From contig WELB01000132.1 in assembly GCA_009602725.1 (NCBI GenBank), positions 52,378-116,377 of the forward strand: a stretch of 64,000 bases of DNA. The letters run 5' to 3'. Origin of the DNA: Spirogloea muscicola (taxonomy: Eukaryota > Streptophyta > Zygnematophyceae > Spirogloeales > Spirogloeaceae). The notes under the pieces were generated by a model, which saw only the letters and a program-made list of their open reading frames with translations, was not told where the DNA came from and did no database searches. This document shows positions 22,140 through 32,513 of the stretch, in pieces (within the stretch, counting starts at the first letter, position 1; each line of letters opens with the position of its first letter). A program made the position numbers and the translations under genes.

Positions 22140-23420
22140 ATTATGGTGCCCTCCTCACTCGTGGTTATGAGCATCCATCTGCATCATTTCGTGTCTTGGT
22201 GTATACTTTTGTCTTTCCTGGCAATGTTTTGTGGCCTTTTGAGGCCTGCGGACAACGTCCATTCTTTTCTGGGCTGGCTTTGCTAGCCCCTCTTATTCTA
22301 TGGGCGAGCCCTCCCACCTCCTCCGGGCGGGACGGCGACTAGGTCACAGGTCTGCGCGCAGCTGGATGGGCATAATTGACGTGTTTTCCACGGCCACCTT
22401 GTAGCTCGCCGTCATGAACACTGCCTGCATGCCGTCTCGCAGGAGGTCGTGGGTCCTCTCGTCTCGTGTTTTGTAGTGCAGTCCTCTTTCGGCACCTGTT
22501 TCCTTTGGCTTTGGACATTGTCCATTCTTTTTGGGCTGGCTTTGCGGGGGCTCAGGTCCCAGTGGCTCGACCTGCTGGCCAGGCTTGCGCGGCGCGCTGT
22601 GTCCCGCAGGCGAGGTGAGCCGGCTGACTTCAACGCCGCTGGCTCGTGGGCCCAAGTCTATCTATCGCATGCGTTTGTCAATCTCCCTTCAGCGGTCCGT
22701 GGCCCACGCCTTGCATCTGCGTGCTGGCCGTGCTCTCGCCGCAGCCTCTGGCTTTCGTCAGGGGATAGTTTTCCGGCAGCTCGTCTGTCGGATTTGAGGC
22801 TCCTCACTCGTAGAGTGGTCCATCGTCCACCCCTTCTGACATAGCATTCTCAGGCCCCTCCGTCATTGTGGCCCCTTCGAACCTTTGTCAATTCTTTTCG
22901 GGCTGGCTTCTCACAGCCCTTGCCCCCATTGAGCAAGCGCGGCCAGATTAACTGGTGGCTGGGAGAGGCCAGCCATTGGAAGAGCCACTTCATCCTCCCC
23001 CGTTCTGCCATAGCCTCTTCAGGCCCCGCAGTCGCTGCTTAGCTCGTAGTTTGGCCCCTTCGAACCTTGTCAATTCTTTTCGGGCTGGCTTCTCACAGCG
23101 GTCCCTAGCTTTTGCGGTCCACTTGCGCGCAGGCCGCGCTCTGGCGGCGGCCTCCGGCTTCCGTCAGGGCGACGTCTTTCCGCCTGCTAGCTACTCAGAC
23201 TTGCATCTACTGACGAGAGGTTACTGAGAGTTCGCTTACTGCTGTCTCAGTCCTTAGCACTCCGACTCCTTCAGACCTTGTCCATTCTTTTGGGCTGGCT
23301 TCTCCCAGCCACCAGTTAATCTGGCCGCGCTTGCTTCCTTGCCCCCATTGGGAGAGCCACTTCTTCTCTATCTTTGCCAGCCCCTCTTCTCTATGGGCGA
23401 GCACTATCTTCACCTGCGGC
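22140..23420 (+). mobile_element. Run of five or more LINE 3'-end fragments
   Basis: Hairpin blocks lie near 22255-22320 (GGGCTGGCTTTGCTAGCCC), 22515-22550 (cut short), 22870-22940, 23050-23100 (cut short) and 23270-23370. Coding tails lie at 22550-22800 (RSQWLDLLARLARRAVSRR, LSDLRLLTRR) and 23096-23227 (AFAVHLRAGRALAAASGFRQ, SYSDLHLLTRGY-stop). Junctions at 22548 and 23097 fall exactly inside or after hairpins, suggesting new copies integrated into older 3' ends. Confidence 0.75.
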
Positions 23421-23429
23421 AGGAACAGC

Positions 23430-23835
23430 GTGTGATAACGATGAGGCAGCCCGAAGAGAATTGACAAGGCGCCGGGCAGGCGGAAGCAGGCCGGGGCCGA
23501 TGCGCAGGGGGGCGGGCCGGGGAAGGGGTTGCGGGCGGCGGGTGGGCGGCAGGGCTGCCCCGCTCGCTCCCCACGCGCGTGACGGCAGCGCCGGCGCGGG
23601 GGCAGCTGGGGGAGGCAGGCCGCGTGCTTCGGTGCGTGGCCAGCAGAGCCGCGGTCCCGGCGCGCCTTCCTCGTCTCAGCCCCCGCCGCGCTTCTAGCTC
23701 TTCCGGTGCCAGCAGCCGCATCCCTGCCGCTTCGTGTGGCCTTGTTCATGTTGCATCTGATACTGCCCGAACACTGCGTTGGCTGGACGTGGCAACGCGT
23801 CCATCTCCCCTCTCCTGCACCTTAGTTTAGGTCTC
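23430..23835. other. GC-rich intergenic stretch
   Basis: Arg/Pro/Ala-rich open frames exist on both strands, but they are composition-driven and match nothing recognised. No gene is called. Confidence 0.45.
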
Positions 23836-23839
23836 TATG

Positions 23840-24115
23840 TTATGTAGCCTTGTTTAGTTTGCACTCGCATCTGCTTGAACTGTGTATTGGCTTGAATTGG
23901 CCTCCCTTTTCATTTCATGCGCCCCGCGCGCCTCTCTCTCCCCCCCCACGCAGCGGGGTGGCTCTTCCCTCAGCTCACCTGACTTCCGACTGCTGAACCC
24001 GGGGGTCCTAAGAGCGCCCTTGTCTGCCTAGCCCGCTGGCTCCGTCAAGAACACCCGTATGCATCTGGCTGGCTTTCACAGCCGCTCTTTCACCATCAGC
24101 AGCCACATCTCACAC
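23840..24115 (+). mobile_element. Family C and family B LINE 3' ends abutting the SRC2-like gene
   Basis: A family C 3' end lies at about 23880-23940 (GAATTGGCCTCCC, TTTCATGCGCC). It is followed by the last codons of a family B tail (about 23950-24010) and its 3'UTR (AACACCCGTATGCATCTGGC, hairpin GGCTGGCTTTCACAGCC), ending near 24108 with CATCAGCAGCCAC. The ATG of the next gene is only about 50 bp further on. Confidence 0.72.
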
Positions 24116-24159
24116 CCGCCGCTCCCGCGCCTCCCCAATCACCGCGCACCCCGCCCGCC

Positions 24160-26914
24160 ATGGCGCCCGGCGTCCTCTCCGTCGCCGTCACCGCCGTGGA
24201 GGGCCTGGACGAGCCCATCGACGGCGGTGAGCCGCGCTCCCCCGGCGCCCTCGCCCGCCCTCCGGCGCCTCCCTTCACCCGCTGACCCCGCGCTCGCCGC
24301 CGCGCCGCGCTGCCGCAGAGTCGTACACGCGTGCCGTGCGCGTCAAGTGCGGGCAGCAGGAATTCTCCACGCGCGCCGTCCCAGGTGCGCCCCTCCCGCC
24401 GCCCGCCGCCCCCGCCTGCCTCGCCCGGCCCCTTGGCGCCGGGCCTCAAGCGGCCTCGGCCGTCCGCCCCATGCAGGCGCCGGCCCGTCTTCCACCTGGA
24501 GCGAGTCGTTCGACTTCACGGTGGACGATGTGGAGCATGCGCCACTCCCGGAGATCCTCATCGACCTGCTGTACAAGTCCGCCAAGTGGAATGTCGTCGG
24601 CTCGGCCAGGTGCTGATGGCCACAGCCGTCCTGCCCAAGCCGCCTTCCCCAGACAGCCATTGCCTGCCATGTCTTTTGCGACAGGCGCCGCCCTGCATGC
24701 ATGGTGCAAATTGTCATGACGCGAGCCCCTGCCGCACACATGCAGACCTGGCAGGTGGTGGGGCTCGCTCCACGCGACAGCCTCTTCTTGCCGTTCTTGC
24801 TCACTGTTGATGTGCCACCAGCTCTTTAAGGTTTCGTTCTGCGTTTGGTTCTGCGTTTGGTTCTGCATGCAGCGCATTCTGAGGTGTCTGATGCTCTGGC
24901 AGGCTGCCTCTTGCCAAGGCTGTCAACGGAAAGAACGTGGAGTGGATAGGCCTCAGCAAGCCTTACGGCGGGACCATGGGCCATTTGAAGGTGTCATTTG
25001 ACTGGGATGGTCCCCAGGTGATGGACGAATGGTCCTCTTTGAAAGCATCCCTCCTTATCTCTCTCTTAAGCAATCCCCCCTTGAATATCCTGTTGAAGAG
25101 GTTGTGATGGTTGGAAGCCCAGTCGGCATATCATTTAGCCGACAATCAGTTGGAAGGTGGGTATGGTCGCGGGTCAAGGCTGACATATGGTGGTCATCTG
25201 GATGCATGGGTGGTTTGCAGCTGCCTGCAAGCAATTCCAGGAATGTGGATAACAAGGTCGTAGCTGCGTACCCGCCGCCTGCTGCAAGCGACCCTTATGG
25301 CAATGCTCTGGGAGCAAGCGAGAAGGCCGGGCAGCCCGCCATTGATCAGTCCTACCAGGCGACCGCAGCTCTGGCCGACCTGTCCATTGCTGGGGGAGAA
25401 GCCAAGAAGAAGGATAGCGCCATCCCGCCTTGGCCGTTCTCAACGGCGTACCCTGCCTCTCCCGCGTCTGCATACCCGCAGGCATACCCGACCAATGCTC
25501 TGGCCGGTGGCTACCCCAGTACCTACCCGCCAGCCGCTGAGGCTGAAGGGGCAGAGAGAACGGACAAGCCCTTTGCCTACCCGCCCCCATCAGCACCATT
25601 TGCAGCTTCAGCCTACCCTCCGTCGCCCCAAAGTGCATCCTACCTGGCTCCGAACGCTGCTTCTGATCCTTATGCAGCTCCTCTGGCAGCAGCAGCTGCC
25701 AAGCCTGTTGCGCAGCAGCCCACAAATCCCTACCCAGCCAGCTCAAGCTTCTATGACCAGCCGCCCCAGAAAGCTGAGCTGAAGCCCGAGGGACCTGCGG
25801 GACAGGAAGGTTCCTGGTCTGTGGGCAACGGTGGTCACCAGCCTGGACAGGCCAGCAAGAACGACTCGCATGAGGAGGCTGTGCCGTACGGCTACCCGCC
25901 CCAGATCCGCCCGACAGAGGCTGGTGACAAGAAGGACAAGAAGGAAAAAGTCTATGAAGGTCAGGCGCCCCCCCCACCATCATACCCGCCGCCTCCAACT
26001 TACACGGCCCAGTCGGCCTATCCCCCTCCACCACCTGGCTACACTCCTCCGCAGTCTGGGCTACCCCCTCCACCTGGCTATGCCCCGCAACCATATACTG
26101 GTCAGCAGCCTTCGTACGGTGAGTGCCGAGGTGCCAGGAGCAGCCCCTCCCTTGGATGCCAGAATGCAAGGCATCGTGATGCAGTGCCTGCAGTTGTGCT
26201 TGATAGTTGTTGGGTTTGCATAGTGAAGTCTCTGTAGAGTCATTCTGATTGCACTTTTACAGTGCGGGTGACACTGGCTTGGCTGGGTTATATGCAATAT
26301 TATACCTGATCTAATAGGAGAACCACGTGTATGTACTTATCAAGGGTGCCTGTTTCCACCCTGCTATTTGGCGTTGGTAGGAGCTCCTCCGCCAGCCCCT
26401 CCTCAGTATGGAGCCCCTCCTCAGTATGGAGCACCCCCTCAGTATGGAGCCCCCCCTCAGTACGGTGCACCACCTCCTTACGGAGCACCCCCACAGTATG
26501 GAGCACCACCGCCTCCTTATTATGGGGCAGCACCCTCGCCGCCACCCTATCAAGGTAAAGGCTAGCTTCCAGCTAAGACACAACAAGGTTGGCAAACTTC
26601 TTGCTGTGTGGTTGGCACTGTTGAGCCGTGCGCAAGAGTATCATGTTGGGCAGTGAGCAGTTGTGCAAGACAGAAATATTGATAGCCGAACCAAGCAACT
26701 CTGTGGGCTACGGTCAAGGCCAAGGGTAGCAGCTGATTTTTGAGCTACTCTGGCAGGTGGATATGGTGGATACCAGGCCCCTCCACCCGGCTACGCCCCC
26801 CAGCAGCAGCAGCAGCAGAAGCCAGGGTTTTTCTCTGGCCAAAACAACGGTTTGCTGCTTGGCGCTGCTGGTGGTCTTGCTGGTGGCCTCCTACTTGGGG
26901 ACATCTTTGACTAA
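24160..26914 (+). CDS. SRC2-like protein: C2 domain plus PPQYGA repeats and GGLAGGLLLGD tail
   Basis: Seven phase-consistent exons: 24160-24226, 24319-24384, 24477-24609, 24903-25017, 25221-26118, 26381-26554, 26756-26914. Exons 1-4 form one C2 domain: MAPGVLSVAVTAVEGLDEP, YTRAVRVKCGQQEFST, WSESFDFTVDDVEHAPLPEI and GTMGHLKVSFDWDGPQ. C2 domains of this family bind membranes, often with calcium. Exon 5 is a long Tyr/Pro-rich linker, exon 6 encodes about six PPQYGA-type repeats, and exon 7 has a Q6 run and GFFSGQNNGLLLGAAGGL, then AGGLLLGDIFD-stop. That Gly-zipper-like end is typical of plant SRC2/proline-rich C2 proteins. The gene looks intact; LINE remnants end just upstream of the ATG. A shortened paralogue lies at 35838-37513. 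Confidence 0.88.
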
Positions 26915-27900
26915 GTCTGGAGCTCAAAGCTGCCCTCAGTATTGGTGGAGTCGATGTTGACAGATCCACTGCAGAACATCAACATCTTACAGCTTGACAG
27001 CTGATGCAAAGCCCACAATCTCCAGCTGCGTTGGGCTTGGAGGCCTAAGTGTCTGGAAAAGGCCGGCCAAAGTGCGCTGTTGAAGTTGCTGTTGTACTTA
27101 GGATCGCGTAGCTTCTGTTATAGCTCCCCTCCAATTCTCGTTATAGTTACTTCGTGCACCTATGACATCCATGAGTGGGTTTTCATAATTGTGTGAACTT
27201 ACAACGTAAAATTGTGTTACTGTTTCTGCATCGAGGCGTGATATTAATCAGCAGACGAGCACTTGTGACTTGCTGCAAGGGGCCAGATGAGCTGTTCGGG
27301 TAGCTCCGAAGCCCGCAGTTGTCCCTTAGTGTGCGCTGTTGCCTCTGCCGGCTACGTAGAATTGAATGGTCCTGCCGCAATGGCTTGTATGATGATGGTG
27401 ATGTGGAGATTAAGACTTCAAAGTGCAATACCAACTAACTTTTGCTTCCTGGCGTCCACACAACAATCTGGAACGAGCCATTGCCTGCCATCTCAATGCA
27501 GGTGATGCGGGCTTGCACAAACGGCACACTTGTGCACATGTGACCCTCACATGTGCGAGGCATTAGGGTATGCTGTCCAGTCAAGCCAACGTGTCCTTGG
27601 GGAATGGGCGAGATATGTTGCCTTGTTAAAGACCATGTGAAGCTGAATATCAGGGTACTACTGTAGTGGAGCTACACATCTCTGAGGGACATAAGAAGCA
27701 GAAGATGTTCTCTGCAGTCCAACGCCAAGCACTGAGCATACTTACATAGGTCTATCAAGGGACGAGAAGACTGAGATCGTGATCCACTCTGAGAGTCATC
27801 TTCCACGTGAAGTTGGCAGTAGTAACCTGCTCTGCATAACTTCTCTACCGAAGTTTGTGAGTGCTGCTTTCTAGCAAAGAGTCCGCAGAGAGCAAGACCG
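26915..27900. other. 3' flank of SRC2-like gene, no gene called
   Basis: The sequence is conserved with copy B (37514-38400). The counterpart of the 78-residue frame at 37778-38014 is interrupted here by a stop after PDELFG, so if that frame was ever coding it is broken in this copy. Confidence 0.5.
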
Positions 27901-27912
27901 AAACCAACAACT

Positions 27913-28330
27913 TCATATGTCCAGCCTGTACTCTATAGGAATGCTTGGGTGGTCTCGTGTGTGCTCGATGTGTCTGTTGGATGCCGGGTGAGACAACACA
28001 CTTGCAAACAGCTCAGAGTCCTTGCTACAGTCATCTTCTGTGCCTGAGCCTTCTCCAGACGAGGTCACCGATACATAGTCCTCTGACAGCCTGCATTCTA
28101 GTGCCTGATCACCTGGAAGCTCCTTGTTGCATCTATCCAAGACTAGACACGGCCTGCCCATCAGATCTTGGTGATGGTGTCACTTTTTCCTCATTGGCAG
28201 TCAGCATTGCAGAATCTTTGCATCATAGGGCAAGCTTGTCATTTGTGCTCACAGACGCTGGAGTACCACAGCAGCTGACGGCTGAGGAGACCCGCGAGAG
28301 TGGAGGCGGCATGCGGTGTCCAGAGCTCGC
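27913..28330 (-). other. Unrecognised minus-strand frame, copy A version (interrupted)
   Basis: 27913-28161 encodes MGRPCLVLDRCNKELPGDQ and SEDYVSVTSSGEGSG, also present in copy B (38438-38665). The upstream frame that is open in copy B (38637-38930) is broken here by frame changes. Family unknown. It could be the 3' part of a minus-strand gene that has decayed in this copy. Confidence 0.3.
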
Positions 28331-28844
28331 TCAGACTTCAGCATCTGGCAGCAGCTTGAGCCACGAATTAGTCAATCAGCTGCTATGAGCGTCTTGCGCA
28401 GAGCAAGCTTGGGCGCCGCAGCATCTTGAGCTGATGTAGTCAACCTCCCAGGTGACAGTAGGTGCTCGGCCTGCTCGCACGTCACCACTCCTGAGCCAGA
28501 GACGGTGGTGACGGCAGAGCCTGCGCAAAGGCTTCACCGAGATGCCGTGGTGCAGCTCCAGCGCTGTGAGGGCAAGCACGACGGGGGCCACGTTCGGCGA
28601 GCCCCCGCGCGGCTCCCCGCGGCCTTGCCTCAACGGGCCGGCCGCCCGCCCGCCCGCCCGCCTGCGCCCCGGAGCGCGCTCGTGGCGCTCGTGGCCAAGG
28701 CGCTCGTGGCCAAGGCGGCCGCTGCCTGGCGGCAGCACTCGCCGCTGCTGGAGCACAACTGATACCTCCGGTGCATGACCGCCCCACCGACCGCCGGCTG
28801 GTCGATTGACCAGGGGCAGCGCTCTTGCCTACCCCTGCCTCTTG

Positions 28845-29165
28845 CTGGCGCAGAACCGGACGCGAAGGTCATCGCGCTGTCGCCGCGGACGCTCATGGCG
28901 ACCAACCGCTTCGTGTGCGAGATTTGCAGCAAGGGCTTCCAGCGCGACCAGAACCTGCAGCTGCACCGGCGCGGGCACAACCTGCCGTGGAAGCTGCGGC
29001 CAGCGCAGCTCCAAGGAGGCGCGCAAACGCGTGTACATGTGCCCGGAGGAGAGCAGCATCCACCACGACCCCGGGCGACGCTCGGCGACCTCACCGGCAT
29101 CAAGAAGCACTTCTGCCGCAAGTACGGCGAGAAGGAGGAGGAGTGCGGCGGGGAGGCTACGGCGC
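28845..29165 (+). pseudogene. IDD-type (INDETERMINATE domain) zinc-finger relic
   Basis: After a plausible acceptor near 28854 the plus strand reads [39 protein letters not shown] and GHNLPWKL, the first C2H2 finger and lead-in of plant IDD transcription factors. One extra base near 29000 shifts the frame; the expected [14 protein letters not shown] continues in the next frame. A missing base near 29075 restores the frame for [18 protein letters not shown]. In finger 2 the second Cys is replaced by Ser ([10 protein letters not shown] instead of CPE-x-x-C). Fingers 3 and 4 are absent; Ala runs and a tandem repeat follow. Two compensating indels could be sequencing errors, but the lost Cys and missing fingers favour a decayed gene. 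It has no copy in the duplicated block. Confidence 0.75.
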
Positions 29166-29222
29166 CCTCTGCCTTGACGCCCGCCGCGGCCGTCGCCGCC
29201 GCCGCCGCCGCCGAGGAGGCTC

Positions 29223-29480
29223 GTGCCGATGGGGCTCGTGCCTTGTCGACCTGACCTGCGCCCGCTTCTGGAGCTGCAAGAAGAGTGGGGCAGCAGCAGT
29301 GGCAGGAGGAGTGCCGATGGGGGCCTTGTCGACCTGTCCTGCGTCCGCGCCTGGAGCTGCTCAAGGAGTGGGGCAGCAGCAGTGGCAGGAGGGACGGGGG
29401 CGGGTGGGAGGGCCGCAAGTGCCGATGGGGGCTGTCGCGCCACATCCCCTCGACGGCCTGTTTGTGTCGATCTGACTAGG
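29223..29480 (+). repeat. 88-108 bp GC-rich tandem repeat, three units
   Basis: Units begin with GTGCCGATGGGG at 29223, 29311 and 29419. Each of the first two carries GTCGACCTG..., a GAGCTGC segment and TGGGGCAGCAGCAGTGGCAG. The periods are 88 and 108 bp. The array follows directly on the IDD relic and may be what replaced its 3' half. Confidence 0.75.
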
Positions 29481-29699
29481 GCAGCTGACTTGGCTTGACA
29501 CGTGGCCCCCTAGGCTGGGTCATACACTTTTGGGTGTGATTCAAGCCAAGGATGGAGGACCAATTCTCTCTCGTCCTCTCTTTCTCTCTCTGCAACCGCT
29601 CATCAACTGCGGACGACAACAACAACGACCGCTCATCAAATGCGGACTACATCAACAACGGCGTGACTACAAGGGCCCAAAGCCCACGCGCGACGCTGA

Positions 29700-29960
29700 C
29701 CGTCAGAAGACCGTTCGAAGCCGCCTCTTTACAGCGGTCCCTTGCCTTCGCGGTCCACTTACGCGCAGGCCGCGCTTTGGCGGCGGCCTCCGGCGTCCGC
29801 CAGGGCGACGTCTTTCCGCCTGCTAGCTATTCAGACTTGCATCTACCGACTAGAGGTTACCGAGAGTCCGCTTGCTGCTGTCCGGCTCCTTCAGACATTG
29901 TCCATTCCTTTGGGCCACCAGTCAATCTGGCCGCGCTTGCTTCGAAGTGCAACGAAGGAA
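29700..29960 (+). mobile_element. LINE family A tail
   Basis: From about 29725 the frame reads SLQRSLAFAVHLRAGRALAA, SGVRQGDVFPPASYSDLHLP and TRGYRE; the usual stop codon is altered to a Glu codon. A shortened 3'UTR follows (CATTGTCCATTCC...GGGCCACCAGTCAATCTGG). Confidence 0.78.
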
Positions 29961-29964
29961 GCCC

Positions 29965-30195
29965 ATCTGAAGCCCATTCGTCAGGGGGATAGTTTACCGG
30001 CAGCTAGTCTGTCGGATGTGAGGCTCCTCACTCGTAACTACTAAGCGGTCCATCCTCCCACGTTCTGCCATAGCCTCTTCAGGCCCCGCAGTCGCTGCTT
30101 AGCTCGTACTTTGGCCCCTTCGAACCTTGTCAATTCTTTTCGCGCTGGCTTCTCACAGCCCTTGCCCCCATTGGGAGAGCCACTTCTTCTTCTTT
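29965..30195 (+). mobile_element. LINE family A2 tail with (CTT)n end
   Basis: Starts inside the last codons (LSDVRLLTRNY-stop, about 30042). The full 3'UTR follows: GGCCCCTTCGAACCTTGTC, hairpin arm pair GCGCTGGCTTCTCACAGCCC, CCCATTGGGAGAGCCA, then CTTCTTCTTC. Confidence 0.78.
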
Positions 30196-30199
30196 CATC

Positions 30200-30510
30200 T
30201 GAAGGTACCTTGACCACCCACAAGATCGTGAAGGTGGGCGCTACAGAAGCGGTGGCGGGGGCGATTGTGGCATGGACGGCTGAAGATGACCATCTTGCGG
30301 TCGAGTTCGACCACTGCGACGGGTGACGGCCCACGACAGCCGGCCATCCAGCTTTGCCAACCAGCGTAGCCAGCGGCCGAACCTGGCCTATCAGGCAGCG
30401 CCAGAATCTTCGCCGCGCCCGGCCCTAGTCTGGGCGAGCGGTCCGCTTTGCAAATGTTACCCTCTTGCCGCGAGCTACGCCAACGCCGCGCCACAGAAGC
30501 GGAGAGCCTA
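30200..30510. other. No gene seen
   Basis: GC-rich sequence between LINE fragments with open frames on both strands and no recognisable product. It may be the interior of an older element. Confidence 0.35.
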
Positions 30511-30511
30511 G

Positions 30512-30690
30512 GGCGCTGCTAGCTTCTCTGACCTGAGGCTGCTTAGCAGGGATTACTGAGTATTACGAAGCTGCTTTGTTTCTTGTTGTGCTTGTTTTTC
30601 TTAGCGCTTCCCCTGGCCCCCTTCTCGTACTTTGTTCCTTGTATTTTGGGCTGGCTTTTCAAGCCCCCTATCCTCAATTGGCGAGCCCTG
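30512..30690 (+). mobile_element. LINE family D tail
   Basis: Ends the coding tail with SDLRLLSRDY-stop at about 30558. The 3'UTR has GGGCTGGCTTTTCAAGCCCC (about 30647-30666), a shortened five-pair version of the hairpin, and GGCGAGCCC near 30680. Confidence 0.7.
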
Positions 30691-30905
30691 GGGATAGTAT
30701 TCCGGCAGCTAGTCTGTCGGATGTGAGGCTCCTCACTCGTAACTACTGAGTGGTCCATCCTCCCCCGTTCTGCATAGCCTCTTCAGGCCCCGCAGTCGCT
30801 GCTTTGCTCGTTTGGCCCCTTCGAACCTTGTCAATCCTTCTCGGGCTGGCTTCTCACAGCCCTTGCCCCCATTGGGAGAGCCACTTCTTCTTCTTTCTTC
30901 TAGGG
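30690..30905 (+). mobile_element. LINE family A2 tail with (CTT)n end
   Basis: Nearly the same as 29965-30195: LSDVRLLTRNY-stop at about 30750, GGCCCCTTCGAACCTTGTC, hairpin GGGCTGGCTTCTCACAGCCC, CCCATTGGGAGAGCCA and a CTTCTTCTTTCTTCT tail. It inserted directly behind the family D copy. Confidence 0.8.
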
Positions 30906-31169
30906 CAGGAGCCGCAGCAGCTAGTAAACCTTCGCACGGATCCACGTACGACTACGAAAAGTCGTGGTGATTCTGTGGTGTGGTGAGCAGGATTGAGTAT
31001 TGTGCTGCGTATCACAGGCTTTACACTAGTTTGAGCACTAGTTCTTAGATCACATCAATTAAGGCTGTGAATTGAGGCCTAGTAGCATCATCATCGTTTT
31101 GGCATTCACAGACCTTGCACAAGTCATCATCTTGTGGACAAGGGACTGCACATTTGCTTTGTGTGTATG

Positions 31170-31267
31170 TCGCTGCTTAGCTCGGAGTTTGGCCCCTTCG
31201 AACCTTGTCAATTCTTTTCGGGCTGGCTTCTCACAGCCCTTGCCCCCAATGGGAGAGCCACTTCTTC
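31170..31267 (+). mobile_element. 98-bp LINE 3'UTR insertion with 10-bp target-site duplication
   Basis: Only the last 98 bp of family A2 are present, from CGCTGCTTAGCTCGG to GAGAGCCACTTCTTC. The flanks are exact direct repeats TGTGTGTATG at 31160-31169 and 31268-31277. This fixes the 3' end of the element at (CTT)n, shows that target-primed insertion makes short duplications, and shows that severe 5' truncation is normal here. Confidence 0.88.
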
Positions 31268-31574
31268 TGTGTGTATGCTCTCTACTCAGTAGACAGTCCA
31301 TCGTCCTTTTCATGCTTGAAGCTACAGATTCTGGTTTGGTCAGTTCTTCATTTTCCTCGTGTTTTAATACTCTTTAGAATTCTCAATGTTGGCCTCTCAT
31401 AGGACTGTTTTCTCTTCAGCCTGGCCAACGGGATCGACAATATCATTCGGATTGCTGTGGTTTGCTAAATGTGTAGTCTTGCACGTCAGCGTCTTTCTTT
31501 ACTTAGACTTATCGACGTCATATCGCATTGACGTCCACGCGCATGACAGGGCCTTGCCTATTCGTCCTTCGTCC

Positions 31575-31690
31575 GTTTTGCAGCTGCTAGAGGAAAGTGC
31601 TCGCCCTGAGAGAAGGGGGGCTAGCAATGCCAGCCCAAAAGAGAATGGACAATGTCCAAATTCAAAGGAAAAGGTGCCAGAGGAGTGGGA
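31575..31690 (-). mobile_element. LINE family D 3'UTR fragment
   Basis: The minus strand carries TTTGGACATTGTCCATTC and the hairpin GGGCTGGC-ATT-GCTAGCCC, an eight-pair stem with one G-U pair and a loop that differs from other copies. Confidence 0.7.
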
Positions 31691-31970
31691 GGCAGCAGCA
31701 GTGGCAGGAAGGATGGCGGGTGGGAAAAGAGAATGCAGCTGCTGATATCAAAATTGCGGCTGTAAAACGCCAGCCAGATGCATACAGGTGTTCTTGACGG
31801 AGCCACAGGCTAAGCAGACGGGCGCTCTTAGTACCCCCGGGTCAGCAGTAGGAAGTCAGATGAGCTGAGGGGAGGAAGAGCAACCCCGCTGCGCAAGCCA
31901 GAGGCTGCTGCAAGGGCGCGACCAGCCCGGCGATGCAAAGCAATCTCCTGGGACCGCTGTGGGCACATAG

Positions 31971-32513
31971 CTAACACATGCGGTCGCAGGACACAAGACC
32001 CGGAGGCATCGAGACTCCAGGAAGTGCTGCACCCTGTTTGCGGCGCCGATGGTCAGCTTGAGAGGCCAGCAGCGAAGGGAATGAGGACCACCGACCCCTG
32101 TGACACCCATGGATGTTGATGGCCAGAAGGTAAAAGGTATCACCCACCGGGTGGTCCTTGTACTTGTGCAACTTCTTCTGTTCGGCCCCTTTGGCAGCAT
32201 AGCCGGTCTCAGAATTTATGGGGCCGTTCTTCCGGAAGCTGTCGGTGAGGACGATGTCCATGAGGAGCCGCTTGCCAACTCCCAGGGGGACGCCAACCAG
32301 ATCAACACGCCTCGTCCGAGGGACCCAATTGCGGAGTTGGACGGGCATCACCCCGGTGCTCTCCAACGCCACTTGATATCCCACCTCCTTGACGACGCCA
32401 TACATCGCGTCCCGTAGGAGGTTGTGAGAGGCCCGTGCGATCGCTGCCTTTGGCACACCTGAGCATGTGGTCACCCATGAGCAATGCATCATGCTCAAAA
32501 AGCTCACATTCAC
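31971..32513 (-). CDS. LINE restriction-like endonuclease and C-terminal extension (family B)
   Basis: Reads DAMYGVVKEVGYQVALES, RRVDLVGVPLGVGKRLLMDI, VLTDSFRKNG and AEQKKLHKYKDHP. R-x-D, the following D and KLHKY correspond to the (R/K)PD...D...KxxKY catalytic pattern known from R2 endonucleases. It passes straight into GDTFYLLAINIHGCHRGRW, the extension shared with families A, C and E. A frame change near 31975 separates the last 45 residues. Confidence 0.8.
   Translation of the reverse strand: MNVSFLSMMHCSWVTTCSGVPKAAIARASHNLLRDAMYGVVKEVGYQVALESTGVMPVQLRNWVPRTRRVDLVGVPLGVGKRLLMDIVLTDSFRKNGPINSETGYAAKGAEQKKLHKYKDHPVGDTFYLLAINIHGCHRGRWSSFPSLLASQADHRRRKQGAALPGVSMPPGLVSCDRMC

Larger units (their letters stand above)
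24150..28690 (+). repeat. Segmental duplication, copy A
   Basis: This block, covering the SRC2-like gene and about 1.75 kb downstream, recurs in the same orientation at 35828-39185. Exon 6 is nearly identical; downstream non-coding sequence is visibly similar (for example 27280-27430 versus 37790-37950, and 28330-28650 versus 38810-39130). Similarity ends around 28690 and 39185, so the IDD relic just beyond is not duplicated. Copy A is longer because copy B lost about 1.1 kb. Confidence 0.85.

Noticed and set aside
25029-26237. 402-residue continuous plus frame starting at 25029
   Set aside because: Begins inside intron 4 of the SRC2-like gene; the real exon starts at 25221 and stops at a good donor at 26118.
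31170-31267. SINE with a LINE-derived tail
   Set aside because: The 98-bp unit is only LINE 3'UTR; no tRNA-like head is present. The GGTTCGAA seen in its reverse complement resembles a B box but is not followed by CC and has no A box.
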